A stretch of DNA of 64,000 nt from contig NZ_JAPENX010000001.1 of the NCBI RefSeq assembly GCF_026341815.1, positions 4,092,001 to 4,156,000 on the forward strand, written 5' to 3'. Of the stretch, positions 30,539 through 39,582 are shown piece by piece. Each line of letters opens with the position of its first letter. The first letter of the stretch is position 1. This DNA comes from Streptomyces sp. NBC_00572 (GTDB lineage: Bacteria > Actinomycetota > Actinomycetes > Streptomycetales > Streptomycetaceae). Both the position numbers and the translations under genes were made by a program. The notes beneath the pieces were generated by a model. The model was not told the DNA's origin and ran no database searches. It was given only the letters and a program-made list of their open reading frames with translations.

Positions 30539-33500
30539 GTGACCGCACGCATCACCGACCCCGAGCAGCTCAAGGAGCTCCTCGGCATCCCGTTCACCCC
30601 GGAGCAGACGGCCTGCATCACCGCGCCGCTCGCCCCGCAGGTCGTCGTGGCCGGAGCCGGCTCCGGCAAGACCACGGTGATGGCCGCCCGGGTGGTCTGG
30701 CTGGTCGGCACGGGCCAGGTCGCCCCCGAGCAGGTCCTCGGTCTCACCTTCACCAACAAGGCCGCCGGTGAGCTCGCCGAGCGCGTCCGCACCGCCCTCG
30801 TCCGCGCCGGAGTCACCGACCCCGACGTCATCGACCCGGACGACCCGCCCGGCGAGCCCCGCATCTCCACGTACCACGCGTTCGCCGGTCAGCTCCTCAC
30901 CGACCACGGCCTCCGCATCGGTCTGGAGCCCACCTCCCGGCTCCTCGCCGACGCCACCCGCTACCAGCTCGCCGCGCGCGTACTGCGCGAGGCGCCGGGC
31001 CCGTACCCCGCGCTCACCCGGTCCTTCCCGACCCTCGTCACGGATCTGCTCGCCCTCGACGCCGAGCTCGCCGAGCATCTCGTGCGACCCGAGACGCTCC
31101 ACGCGTACGACTCCGAGCTGCTCACCGCCCTCGCCGAGGCCAAGCTGAGCAACGCCGAGCTGCGCAAGATCCCCGAGGCCGCCACCGCCCGCCGTGAACT
31201 GCTCGACCTCGTCGTTCGCTACCGCGCCGCCAAGCGCTCCCGCGACCTGCTCGACTTCGGCGACCAGATCGCCCGCTCCGCCGAGCTGGCGACCACCCGG
31301 CCCGAGGTCGGCGAGATCCTCCGCGAGGAGTTCCGGGTCGTCCTCCTCGACGAGTACCAGGACACGTCCGTCGCCCAGCGGCTGCTGCTCTCCGGCCTCT
31401 TCGGCCAGGGCGACGGAGGGCAGGCCACCGGGCACGCGGTGACCGCCGTCGGCGACCCCTGCCAGGCCATCTACGGCTGGCGCGGCGCCTCCGTCGCCAA
31501 CCTGGACGACTTCCCCGAGCACTTCCCGCACCGCGACGGCAGCCCCGCCGACCGCTACTCCCTCTCCGAGAACCGGCGCAGCGGCGGCCGCCTCCTCGAC
31601 CTCGCCAACGGACTCGCCGCCCCCCTGCGCGCCATGCACGCGGGCGTGGAGGCGCTGCGGCCCGCGCCGGGCGCCGAGCAGGACGGCAGCGTCCGCATCG
31701 CCCTCCTCCCCACCCACGCCGAGGAGATCGACTGGCTCGCCGACTCCCTCGCCCACCTCGTCCGCACCGGCCGCGAGCCCGGCGAGATCGCCGTGCTGTG
31801 CCGCACGGCCACCGACTTCCCCGCCATCCACGCGGCCCTCGTCGCCCGTGACGTGCCCGTCGAGGTCGTCGGCCTCTCCGGTCTCCTCCACCTCCCCGAG
31901 ATCGCCGACCTCGTCGCCGTCTGCGAGGTCCTCCAGGACCCCGGGGCCAACGCCGCCCTGGTCCGCCTCCTCACCGGCCCCCGCTGGCGCATCGGCCCCC
32001 GCGACCTCGCCCTCCTCGGCCGCCGCGCCCGCCACCTCGTCCACCGGGGCGGCGACGAACCGGACCCCGAGCAGCGGCTCGCCGCCGCCGTCGAGGGCGT
32101 CGACCCGGCCGAGGTCGTCTCCCTCGCCGACGCGCTCGACACCTTCCTCGACTCCGGCGGCGCAGCCGACGACGGCCTCGCCTTCTCCGCCGACGCCAGG
32201 GTCCGCTTCGCGCGCCTCGCCGCCGAACTGCGCGCCCTGCGCGGCTCGCTCGCCGACCCCCTCATGGACGTCCTGCACCGCGTGCTCTCGGCGACCGGCC
32301 TCGAAGTCGAACTGTCCGCCTCACCGCACGCGCTCGCCGCCCGCCGCCGCGAGACCCTCGGCCACTTCCTCGACGTCGCCGCCGGTTTCGCCTCCCTGGA
32401 CGGCGAGGCGAGCCTGCTCGCGTTCCTCGGCTTCCTGCGCACGGCCGTCCAGTTCGAGAAGGGCCTCGACAACGCCCTGCCGGGCGGCGAGAACACCGTG
32501 AAGGTCCTCACCGCCCACAAGTCCAAGGGCCTCGAATGGGATGTCGTCGCCGTCCCCGGTCTGGTCACCGGCCAGTTCCCCAGCGCGCGCGCCCGCGAGT
32601 CGTGGACCTCCCAGCCCCAGGTGCTCCCGCACGCCCTGCGCGGCGACGCGGCCACGCTGCCGGACGTCGACACCTGGAACGCCAAGGCCCTCACGGCCTT
32701 CAAGAACGAGATGCGGGACCACCAGCACACCGAGGAACTCCGCCTCGGCTACGTCACCTTCACCCGCCCCCGCTCCCTGCTGCTCGGCTCGGCCCACTGG
32801 TGGGGCCCGTCCCAGAAGAAGCCCCGCGGCCCCTCGGACTTCCTCCAGGCCCTGTACGACCACTGCGAGGCCGGCCACGGCGACATCGAGACCTGGGCGG
32901 AGGAACCGGAGAAGGACGCGAAGAACCCGACGCTGACGGAGGCGGACGGGGAGGAGGTCTGGCCGCTCCCGCTGGACGCGGAGTCGTTCAAGCGCAGGCA
33001 GGAAGCGGCGGCACTCGTCCGCACCCGGTTGTGGGCCATCGTCCCGCAGGGCGGAGGGGGCACCCCCGGACGAGGTCCGGGGGAGGGCGGGCACACCACC
33101 CACAGCGCGGCGCCCGTTCCCCGGGACCCGCACCCGGACGACCTCTGGCCGGACGAGGAAGAACCCCTCTGGGACGAGGAGGACCTCCCCGAGGACACCC
33201 ACGCGGACGCGGTGCCCGCACCTCGCGTGCCCGAGAACCCGCTCACCCCCGAGGACGCGCGAGCCATCGCCTCCTGGGACCGCGACCTCACCGCCCTCAC
33301 CACCGAACTCCGCCGCACCCGAGCGACCACCCGTGACGTCGTCCTCCCCGCGTACCTCTCCGCCTCCCAGGTCCTCCGCCTCGCCGCCGATCCCGACGGC
33401 TTCGCGCAGGAGCTGGCCCGGCCCATGCCGAAGGCGCCGCAGCCGGCCGCCCGCCGCGGCACCCGGTTCCACGCGTGGGTGGAGTCCCGGTTCGAGGAGC

Positions 33501-33994
33501 TGCCGCTGCCGTTCCTCGGCCCGGAGGAGCTGCCCGGCGGGGAGGACTTCGCGGGGGAGCCGGAGATCCTGGACGAGCGGGACCTCGACGAGCTGAAGGA
33601 GGCCTTCGCCCGTACCGAGTACGCCCACCGCACCCCGTACCGCGTCGAGGTCCCCGTGCACCTCTCCCTCGGCGGCCGGGTCGTCCGGGGCCGGATCGAC
33701 GCCGTCTACCGGGACCCGGAGACCGGCGCGTACGAGATCGTCGACTGGAAGACCAGCCGGGTGCGCAGTGCCGATCCGCTCCAGCTCGCGATCTACCGGC
33801 TGGCCTGGGCCGAGCAGCACGGCCTCGCGCCGGAGGACGTGGCCGCAGCCTTCGTCTACGTGCGGACGGGCGAGGTGGCCCGGCCCGCCCGGCTGCCCGG
33901 CCGCGCCGAGCTGGAGGCCCTCCTCCTCGGGGAGCCCCGGCCGGACACCGGGGAGGCCCTCCTGCCGGACGGGGCACCCCCGGGCGCCGGATAG
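30539..33994 (+). CDS. adnB: AdnB-type UvrD-like helicase-nuclease subunit
   Basis: A 1151-residue helicase-nuclease, partner of AdnA. The motor carries AGAGSGKTT at 38-46, LTFTNKAAGELAERV, LLDEYQDTS, GDPCQAIYGWRGAS and LTAHKSKGLEWDVV. The C-terminal nuclease has D1054 in RGRIDAVY, D1069 and K1071 in IVDWKTS, and the glutamine motif LQLAIYRLAW, so its nuclease site looks complete. No iron-sulfur cysteine set is present, unlike AdnA. Residues about 838-900 form a low-complexity linker, part of which is encoded by a GC-rich palindromic element at 33053-33088. GTG start 30539, five bases from a GAGG stretch. Its stop is 10 bases from the M20 peptidase gene. Confidence 0.9.
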   Translation: MTARITDPEQLKELLGIPFTPEQTACITAPLAPQVVVAGAGSGKTTVMAARVVWLVGTGQVAPEQVLGLTFTNKAAGELAERVRTALVRAGVTDPDVIDPDDPPGEPRISTYHAFAGQLLTDHGLRIGLEPTSRLLADATRYQLAARVLREAPGPYPALTRSFPTLVTDLLALDAELAEHLVRPETLHAYDSELLTALAEAKLSNAELRKIPEAATARRELLDLVVRYRAAKRSRDLLDFGDQIARSAELATTRPEVGEILREEFRVVLLDEYQDTSVAQRLLLSGLFGQGDGGQATGHAVTAVGDPCQAIYGWRGASVANLDDFPEHFPHRDGSPADRYSLSENRRSGGRLLDLANGLAAPLRAMHAGVEALRPAPGAEQDGSVRIALLPTHAEEIDWLADSLAHLVRTGREPGEIAVLCRTATDFPAIHAALVARDVPVEVVGLSGLLHLPEIADLVAVCEVLQDPGANAALVRLLTGPRWRIGPRDLALLGRRARHLVHRGGDEPDPEQRLAAAVEGVDPAEVVSLADALDTFLDSGGAADDGLAFSADARVRFARLAAELRALRGSLADPLMDVLHRVLSATGLEVELSASPHALAARRRETLGHFLDVAAGFASLDGEASLLAFLGFLRTAVQFEKGLDNALPGGENTVKVLTAHKSKGLEWDVVAVPGLVTGQFPSARARESWTSQPQVLPHALRGDAATLPDVDTWNAKALTAFKNEMRDHQHTEELRLGYVTFTRPRSLLLGSAHWWGPSQKKPRGPSDFLQALYDHCEAGHGDIETWAEEPEKDAKNPTLTEADGEEVWPLPLDAESFKRRQEAAALVRTRLWAIVPQGGGGTPGRGPGEGGHTTHSAAPVPRDPHPDDLWPDEEEPLWDEEDLPEDTHADAVPAPRVPENPLTPEDARAIASWDRDLTALTTELRRTRATTRDVVLPAYLSASQVLRLAADPDGFAQELARPMPKAPQPAARRGTRFHAWVESRFEELPLPFLGPEELPGGEDFAGEPEILDERDLDELKEAFARTEYAHRTPYRVEVPVHLSLGGRVVRGRIDAVYRDPETGAYEIVDWKTSRVRSADPLQLAIYRLAWAEQHGLAPEDVAAAFVYVRTGEVARPARLPGRAELEALLLGEPRPDTGEALLPDGAPPGAG
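33053..33088. repeat. palindromic element inside adnB coding sequence
   Basis: A hairpin-forming stretch with the core CCCCCGGACGAGGTCCGGGG encodes a Gly/Pro-rich linker (GGGGTPGRGPGEGG). It resembles the intergenic palindrome at 51314-51339 (CCCCCGG...GGGGGAGGG), suggesting a dispersed repeat family. Confidence 0.55.
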
Positions 33995-34004
33995 GCTCGG
34001 GGGC

Positions 34005-35423
34005 ATGAGCGAGACCCCGGACAGCGCCGTCCACGCCGTACGTACGTACATCGAGCAGCACCGCGACGCCTTCCTCGGCGACCTCGCCGAGTGGCTGCGC
34101 ATCCCTTCCGTGTCGGCGCAGCCGGACCGGGCCGGGGACGTACGGCGCAGTGCCGAGTGGCTCGCCGCCAAGCTCACCGGGACCGGCTTCACGACCGTCG
34201 AGGTCTGGGAGACCGACGGCGCCCCCGCCGTCTTCGCGGAGTGGCCCTCCGATGACCCGGACGCCCCGACGGTCCTCGTCTACGGCCACCACGACGTCCA
34301 GCCCGCCGCCCGCGAGGACGGTTGGCACACCGACCCCTTCGAGCCGACCGTGATCGACGGGCGGATGTACGCGCGCGGGGCGGCCGACGACAAGGGGCAG
34401 GTGTTCTTCCACACCCTCGGTGTCCGCGCGCACCTCGCCGCCACCGGCCGCACCGCGCCCGCCGTCAACCTGAAGCTGATCGTCGAGGGGGAGGAGGAGT
34501 CCGGTTCCCCGCACTTCCGCGCCCTTGTCGAGGCCCATGCCGAGCGCCTCGCCGCCGATGCCGTGATCGTCTCCGACACCGGCATGTGGTCCGAGACCAC
34601 CCCCACCGTCTGCACCGGCATGCGCGGGGTCGCCGACTGCGAGATCGAGCTGTACGGCCCCGACCAGGACATCCACTCCGGTTCCTTCGGCGGCGCCGTG
34701 CCGAACCCGGCCACCGTCGCGGGCCGGATCGTCGCCGCCCTCCACGACGCCGACGAGCGCGTGGCGATCCCCGGCTTCTACGAGGGAGTGACCGAGCTCA
34801 CCGACGCCGAGCGCGCCCTCGTCGCCGAGCTGCCCTTCGACGAGGCCGCCTGGCTGCGCACGGCGAAGTCGCACGGCACCCTCGGCGAGGCCGGCTTCTC
34901 CACCCTGGAGCGGGTCTGGGCCCGCCCCACCGCCGAGGTCAACGGCATCGGCGGCGGCTACCAGGGCCCCGGCGGCAAGACGATCGTCCCCGCCTCCGCC
35001 CAGCTCAAGCTGTCGTTCCGGCTGGTCGCCGGCCAGGACCCGGACAAGATCGAGCTGGCGGTACGGGACTGGCTCGCCCCTCTCGTCCCGGCCGGCATCC
35101 GGTACGAGATCGTCTTCGGCGCCCCGACCCGCCCCTGCCTCACCCCCCTCGACCACCCCGCCCTCAAGGCGGTCGCCGGGGCCATGAGCCGGGCCTTCGA
35201 CGGCGCCAAGGTCCGCTACACGCGCGAGGGCGGCTCGGGACCGGCCGCCGACCTCCAGGACGTCCTGGAGGCTCCCGTCCTGTTCCTCGGCATCTCCGTC
35301 CCGTCCGACGGCTGGCACGCCCCCGACGAGAAGATCGAACTCGATCTCCTCATGAAGGGCGTAGAGACGACCGCGCACCTGTGGGGCGACCTGCCCGCCG
35401 CCCTCCACACCGCCGCGCGCTGA
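34005..35423 (+). CDS. M20 family metallopeptidase (dipeptidase/deacetylase type)
   Basis: A 472-residue cytoplasmic di-zinc hydrolase of the ArgE/DapE/CPG2/carnosinase family. Zinc-site motifs are visible: VLVYGHHDVQP (His95 and Asp97), ARGAADDKGQ (bridging Asp128) and the EGEEESGS acids near 162-166. A dimerisation lobe lies in the middle (ADCEIELYGPDQDIHSGSFGG), and the catalytic end contains YTREGGSGPAADL. The likely substrates are dipeptides. It starts 10 bases after the adnB stop and 35 bases precede the nudC GTG, so it sits in a run of co-oriented genes that may be one transcript. Any functional tie to DNA repair is unclear. Confidence 0.9.
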   Translation: MSETPDSAVHAVRTYIEQHRDAFLGDLAEWLRIPSVSAQPDRAGDVRRSAEWLAAKLTGTGFTTVEVWETDGAPAVFAEWPSDDPDAPTVLVYGHHDVQPAAREDGWHTDPFEPTVIDGRMYARGAADDKGQVFFHTLGVRAHLAATGRTAPAVNLKLIVEGEEESGSPHFRALVEAHAERLAADAVIVSDTGMWSETTPTVCTGMRGVADCEIELYGPDQDIHSGSFGGAVPNPATVAGRIVAALHDADERVAIPGFYEGVTELTDAERALVAELPFDEAAWLRTAKSHGTLGEAGFSTLERVWARPTAEVNGIGGGYQGPGGKTIVPASAQLKLSFRLVAGQDPDKIELAVRDWLAPLVPAGIRYEIVFGAPTRPCLTPLDHPALKAVAGAMSRAFDGAKVRYTREGGSGPAADLQDVLEAPVLFLGISVPSDGWHAPDEKIELDLLMKGVETTAHLWGDLPAALHTAAR

Positions 35424-35458
35424 ACCCACACACCGATCCGGGGGAGTTGGAAGCACCT

Positions 35459-36406
35459 GTGAGCACCTTGAAGAACGCGTCAGCGGACCGCCCGATCTCG
35501 CTCACCGCTCCGAGCGGCATCGACCGTGCCGCGCACCACCGCCTCGACGAGGCGTGGCTGGCCGCTGCCTGGAGCCACCCCACGACCCGGGTCTTCGTGG
35601 TCTCCGGGGGTCAGGTGCTGATCGACGACACGGCGGACGGCACCACCGAACTCGTCATGACCCCGGCGTTCGAGGCCCCGGTCACCGAGACCCACCGCTA
35701 CTTCCTGGGCACGGACGCCGACGGGGTCTCCTACTTCGCGCTCCAGAAGGACTCCCTGCCCGGACGCATGGACCAGTCCGCCCGCCCCGCGGGGCTCCGC
35801 GAGGCCGGGCTGCTGCTGTCCGACCGGGACGCGGGCCTCATGGTGCACGCCGTGGCCCTGGAGAACTGGCAGCGCCTCCACCGCTTCTGCTCGCGCTGCG
35901 GTGAGCGCACGGTCATCGCCGCCGCCGGGCACATCCGCCGCTGCCAGGCCTGCGGCGCCGAGCACTACCCGCGCACCGACCCCGCGGTGATCATGCTGGT
36001 CACGGACGAGGAGGACCGGGCGCTGCTCGGCCGCCAGGTCCACTGGCCCGAGGGCCGCTTCTCGACCCTCGCCGGTTTCGTCGAGCCCGGCGAGTCCATC
36101 GAGCAGTCGGTGGTCCGCGAGGTCTTCGAGGAGGCCGGTGTCACGGTCGGCGAGGTCGAGTACATCGCCAGCCAGCCCTGGCCCTTCCCGTCCAGCCTGA
36201 TGCTGGGCTTCTTCGCCCGCGCCACCTCCTCGGAGATCACCGTGGACGGCGAGGAGATCCACGAGGCCCGCTGGTTCTCCCGCGAGGACCTGGCCGCCGC
36301 CTTCGAGTCGGGCGAGGTGCTGCCCCCGTACGGCATCTCGATCGCCTCCCGCCTGATCGAGCGCTGGTACGGCAAGCCGCTCCCGAAGCCGGGCGACGTG
36401 ATCTGA
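35459..36406 (+). CDS. nudC: NAD(+)/NADH diphosphatase NudC
   Basis: A 315-residue Nudix hydrolase that splits NADH/NAD to NMN(H) and AMP, and in bacteria can also remove NAD caps from RNA. A zinc ribbon is formed by CSRCG (C144, C147) and CQACG (C162, C165). The Nudix box starts at G206 (GFVEPGESIEQSVVREVFEEAG), and the NADH-specific SQPWPFPSSLMLGF follows. All catalytic glutamates are present. The start is GTG 35459 with GGGGGAG upstream. In mycobacteria the same gene also adjoins uvrD2, mrx1 and adnAB. It ends at a strong terminator shared with the convergent mycoredoxin gene. Confidence 0.95.
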   Translation: MSTLKNASADRPISLTAPSGIDRAAHHRLDEAWLAAAWSHPTTRVFVVSGGQVLIDDTADGTTELVMTPAFEAPVTETHRYFLGTDADGVSYFALQKDSLPGRMDQSARPAGLREAGLLLSDRDAGLMVHAVALENWQRLHRFCSRCGERTVIAAAGHIRRCQACGAEHYPRTDPAVIMLVTDEEDRALLGRQVHWPEGRFSTLAGFVEPGESIEQSVVREVFEEAGVTVGEVEYIASQPWPFPSSLMLGFFARATSSEITVDGEEIHEARWFSREDLAAAFESGEVLPPYGISIASRLIERWYGKPLPKPGDVI

Positions 36407-36433
36407 GACGTACGACACGTCCCGCACGCAGAC

Positions 36434-36473
36434 GAAGAACCCCCGACCGGTCCGTACCGGTCGGGGGTTCTTC
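36434..36473. terminator. strong bidirectional terminator between nudC and mycoredoxin genes
   Basis: A 17-bp stem starting GAAGAACCCCCGACCGG (36434-36450) pairs with 36457-36473, with a 6-base loop. It lies between convergent stops (36406 and 36488). On the plus strand the stem ends in GGTTCTTC. Confidence 0.88.
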
Positions 36474-36487
36474 ACATGCCGGGTGGC

Positions 36488-36730
36488 TCAGACGCCGAGG
36501 GCCTGCTTCACCTGGGCGAGGCTCGGGTTCGTCAGGGTCGAGCCGTTCGGGAAGAGGACGGTCGGCACGGTCTGGTTGCCGCCGTTGGCCTTCTCGACGA
36601 ACGCCGCCGAATCGGGGTCCTGTTCGATGTTGATCTCGGTGTACGCGATGCCCTCGCGGTCCATCTGGCTCTTCAGCCGACGGCAGTAGCCGCACCACGT
36701 GGTGCTGTACATCGTCACAGTGCCCTGCAT
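36488..36730 (-). CDS. mrx1: mycoredoxin (glutaredoxin-like, CGYC)
   Basis: An 80-residue thioredoxin-fold protein with the redox motif CGYC at residues 13-16 (TTWCGYCRRL), the cis-proline region QTVPTVLF at 53-60 and C-terminal helix SLAQVKQALGV. CGYC plus actinobacterial origin and location next to uvrD2 match mycoredoxin-1, which reduces mycothiol-mixed disulfides using mycothiol as electron donor. The ATG at 36730 follows GAGGAGCGCC on the minus strand. It is divergent from uvrD2, and its promoter must lie in the 147 bases between them. Confidence 0.92.
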   Translation of the reverse strand: MQGTVTMYSTTWCGYCRRLKSQMDREGIAYTEINIEQDPDSAAFVEKANGGNQTVPTVLFPNGSTLTNPSLAQVKQALGV

Positions 36731-36877
36731 GGCGAGGCGCTCCTCTTCGTTCGCTGACGGGTGCCGAGAAGAAGAACGTACGCCCTGGTCCGCCCATTCC
36801 CGGAATTCGTATGACCGCGGACGCCCCCTGTGGACAAGCCTCCGCGGCAAGCTCGGCGGACCTGGCAGCATTGGGGG

Positions 36878-39055
36878 GTGACAGCAGCAACGCACTCCAC
36901 TCTCTTCCCGCAGGTCCCGGAGACGGCCGACGCGGTGCTCGACGGGCTCGACCCCGAGCAGCGCGAGGTCGCCCTGGCCCTGACCGGCCCGGTGTGCGTG
37001 CTGGCGGGCGCCGGCACGGGCAAGACGCGGGCGATCACCCACCGCATCGCGTACGGCGTGCGGTCGGGCAGACTCCAGCCCGCCAGTGTGCTCGCCGTCA
37101 CCTTCACCAACCGCGCCGCGGGCGAGATGCGCGGCCGGCTCCGGCAGCTCGGCGCGGGCGGCGTCCAGGCCCGCACGTTCCACTCCGCGGCCCTCCGCCA
37201 GCTCCAGTTCTTCTGGCCGAAAGCCGTCGGTGGCGATCTGCCCCGGCTCCTGGAGCGGAAGATCCAGCTCGTCGCCGACGCCGCGGCCCGCTGCCGGGTC
37301 CGCCTCGACCGCAACGAGCTCAGGGACGTCACCGGCGAGATCGAGTGGGCCAAGGTCACCCAGACCGTCCCCGCCGACTACCCGGCCATCGTCGCCAAGT
37401 CCCACCGGGACGCCCCCCGCGACCCGGCGGAAATCAGCCAGATCTACGCCATGTACGAGCAGCTGAAGCGCGACCGCTCGGTGATCGACTTCGAGGACGT
37501 GCTGCTGCTCACCGTCGGCATCCTCCAGGACCGCCACGACATCGCCGACCAGATCCGCAGCCAGTACCAGCACTTCGTCGTGGACGAGTACCAGGACGTC
37601 TCCCCGCTCCAGCAGCGGCTGCTCGACCTGTGGCTCGGCGACCGCGACAACCTGTGCGTGGTCGGCGACGCCAGCCAGACCATCTACTCCTTCACCGGTG
37701 CCACCCCGGACCACCTGCTGAACTTCCGCACCCGTCACCCCGCCGCCACGGTCGTCAAGCTCGTCCGCGACTACCGCTCCACCCCCCAGGTCGTCCACCT
37801 CGCCAACGGGCTGCTCAGCCAGGCCCGCGGCCGGGCCGCCGAGCACCGCCTGGAGCTGATCTCCCAGCGCGACCCCGGCCCCGATCCCGTCTACACGGAG
37901 TACGCGGACGAGCCGACCGAGGCCGAGGGCACCGCCCGCCGCATCCGGGACCTCATCGCCGCCGGCGTCCCGGCCGGCGAGATCGCCGTCCTCTACCGGA
38001 TCAACGCCCAGTCCGAGGTCTACGAGCAGGCCCTCGCCGACGCCGGAGTGTCCTACCAGCTCCGCGGCGCCGAGCGCTTCTTCGAGCGCCAGGAGGTACG
38101 GGAGGCGGGCATCGCCCTGCGCGGCGCGGCCCGCGCCGGGGGCAACGACTCCCTCCTCGACGACGTGGACGACCTGCCCGCCCAGGTCAGGGCCGTCCTC
38201 TCCACCAAGGGCTGGACCTCGCAGCCGCCCTCGGGCTCGGGCGCCGTCCGCGACCGCTGGGAGTCCCTCGCCGCCCTCGTCCGGCTCGCCGAGGACTTCG
38301 CCCGCGCCAAGTCCGGAGCCACCCTCTCCGACCTGGTCGCCGAACTCGACGAGCGGGCCGCCGCCCAGCACGCGCCCACCGTGCAGGGCGTCACCCTCGC
38401 CTCGCTGCACTCGGCCAAGGGCCTCGAATGGGACGCCGTCTTCCTGGTCGGCCTCACCGAGGGCATGATGCCGATCACCTACGCCAAGACCGACGAGCAG
38501 GTCGAGGAGGAGCGGCGGCTGCTGTACGTCGGCGTCACCCGCGCCCGGCTCCACCTCGCGCTCTCCTGGGCGCTCTCCCGCTCCCCGGGCGGCCGGGCCT
38601 CCCGGCGCCCCAGCCGCTTCCTCAAGGGCCTGCGGCCCGGCTCCGGGTCCCTCGGCACCGTCGCCTCGGGCGCGTCCGGCTCCTTCGAGCGGGGAGCCGC
38701 GGCCGCTCGGCGCGGGCCGCGCGGCCCGGTTCTCTGCCGGGTCTGCGGGGCGACCCTCACCGAGGCCGGCGCCATGAAGCTCCTGCGCTGCGAGGACTGC
38801 CCGTCGGACATGGACGAGGGCCTGTACGAGCGGCTCCGCGACTGGCGCTCGGAACAGGCCAGGGAGCTCGGCCAGCCGGCGTATTGCGTGTTCACCGACA
38901 AGACGCTGATGGCCATCGCCGAGCGGGTCCCCGCCACCGGCGGGGAGCTCTCCGCGATCTCCGGCGTCGGCGCCCGCAAGCTGGTCCGCTTCGGGGACGA
39001 CGTCCTGGCCATCTGCGCAGGTGGGGAGGGCGGGGCGGGAGTCGACGAGACCTGA
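36878..39055 (+). CDS. uvrD2: ATP-dependent DNA helicase UvrD2 with tetracysteine and HRDC domains
   Basis: A 725-residue superfamily 1A helicase that moves 3' to 5' on DNA. Walker A AGAGTGKT is at 43-50, with FTNRAAGEMRGRL, DEYQDVSPLQQ, GDASQTIYSF and LHSAKGLEWDAV following. After the motor come four cysteines (C620, C623, C638, C641), the tetracysteine zinc module typical of UvrD2, and an HRDC domain at about 650-718 (LYERLRDWRSEQARE). This arrangement separates it from UvrD1/PcrA. GTG 36878 was chosen because the sequence before it lacks coding character. It is essential in mycobacteria, where it also flanks whiB7. Confidence 0.93.
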   Translation: MTAATHSTLFPQVPETADAVLDGLDPEQREVALALTGPVCVLAGAGTGKTRAITHRIAYGVRSGRLQPASVLAVTFTNRAAGEMRGRLRQLGAGGVQARTFHSAALRQLQFFWPKAVGGDLPRLLERKIQLVADAAARCRVRLDRNELRDVTGEIEWAKVTQTVPADYPAIVAKSHRDAPRDPAEISQIYAMYEQLKRDRSVIDFEDVLLLTVGILQDRHDIADQIRSQYQHFVVDEYQDVSPLQQRLLDLWLGDRDNLCVVGDASQTIYSFTGATPDHLLNFRTRHPAATVVKLVRDYRSTPQVVHLANGLLSQARGRAAEHRLELISQRDPGPDPVYTEYADEPTEAEGTARRIRDLIAAGVPAGEIAVLYRINAQSEVYEQALADAGVSYQLRGAERFFERQEVREAGIALRGAARAGGNDSLLDDVDDLPAQVRAVLSTKGWTSQPPSGSGAVRDRWESLAALVRLAEDFARAKSGATLSDLVAELDERAAAQHAPTVQGVTLASLHSAKGLEWDAVFLVGLTEGMMPITYAKTDEQVEEERRLLYVGVTRARLHLALSWALSRSPGGRASRRPSRFLKGLRPGSGSLGTVASGASGSFERGAAAARRGPRGPVLCRVCGATLTEAGAMKLLRCEDCPSDMDEGLYERLRDWRSEQARELGQPAYCVFTDKTLMAIAERVPATGGELSAISGVGARKLVRFGDDVLAICAGGEGGAGVDET

Positions 39056-39069
39056 GGAAAACTCGTGGG

Positions 39070-39108
39070 AAAAATAGTTTGCGCCTGCCCCGTCAGGCCC
39101 CATAGGTT
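39070..39108 (+). promoter_or_regulatory. wblC promoter with AT-rich upstream element
   Basis: A -35-like TTGCGC (39079-39084) and -10-like TAGGTT (39103-39108) are 18 bases apart. Directly upstream of the -35 is AAAAATAG (39070-39077), a striking AT run in this GC-rich DNA. WhiB7/WblC proteins bind such AT-rich sequences next to the -35 of HrdB/SigA promoters, including their own, via an AT-hook. The site therefore fits autoregulation. Confidence 0.65.
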
Positions 39109-39228
39109 CTTAACCACGGAAACAGCGGCTTCTTAGAAGCCCTGTCTCTGTGCTGTACTTGTCCAAATACATACGAGGGTCCGGCTCGCACCCGAGCCCT
39201 CCGAGACGCCGAGAGGAGGCGATTCCAC

Positions 39229-39582
39229 GTGATCAGCAACATCATTCAGACCAGCACCGCCGGCTCCGTCAGCGCTGCCAGCTTCGTCAGCACCGTCAAA
39301 ATGACCGATCGCTCCGTCGCCTCCACCTGCTCGCTCGGCTTCTCCGCCTCGGCGTTCATTGGCACCGGTCTGTCCGTCGCCGGCCTTGCCGGTCTCGGTA
39401 TGCGGCCTGCCGTGGAGCTGCGCAATGAGCGACCGACCAAGGCACTGGAAGCAGGAGCAGCAGGCAAGGCCAAGGCCTATGACTTTGCGGCGACCGGTGC
39501 CGGCACCCAGCAGCAGACGACGACGCATGACCACAAGATGTGGGCCTTCCGTGGGCTCGAACCCTGGAGTGATCCAGTCTGA
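39229..39582 (+). CDS. upstream ORF in the wblC leader (attenuation ORF)
   Basis: A GTG-initiated ORF of 117 codons with a strong GAGGAGG site ten bases upstream. Its peptide starts MISNIIQTSTAGSVSAASFV and has no recognisable domain. It ends at 39582, inside a small hairpin (39577-39595) and 23 bases before the intrinsic terminator in front of wblC. In whiB7/wblC systems of mycobacteria and Streptomyces, slowing of ribosomes on an upstream ORF by antibiotics prevents terminator formation. Position and architecture fit that role well; the amino-acid sequence itself may matter little. Third-position bias is weaker than in neighbouring genes. Confidence 0.72.
   Translation: MISNIIQTSTAGSVSAASFVSTVKMTDRSVASTCSLGFSASAFIGTGLSVAGLAGLGMRPAVELRNERPTKALEAGAAGKAKAYDFAATGAGTQQQTTTHDHKMWAFRGLEPWSDPV

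Noticed and set aside
39150..39428. alternative 92-codon ORF in the wblC leader
   Set aside because: It overlaps the better upstream ORF in another frame, lacks a ribosome-binding site and is Arg/His/Gln-rich like a shadow frame.
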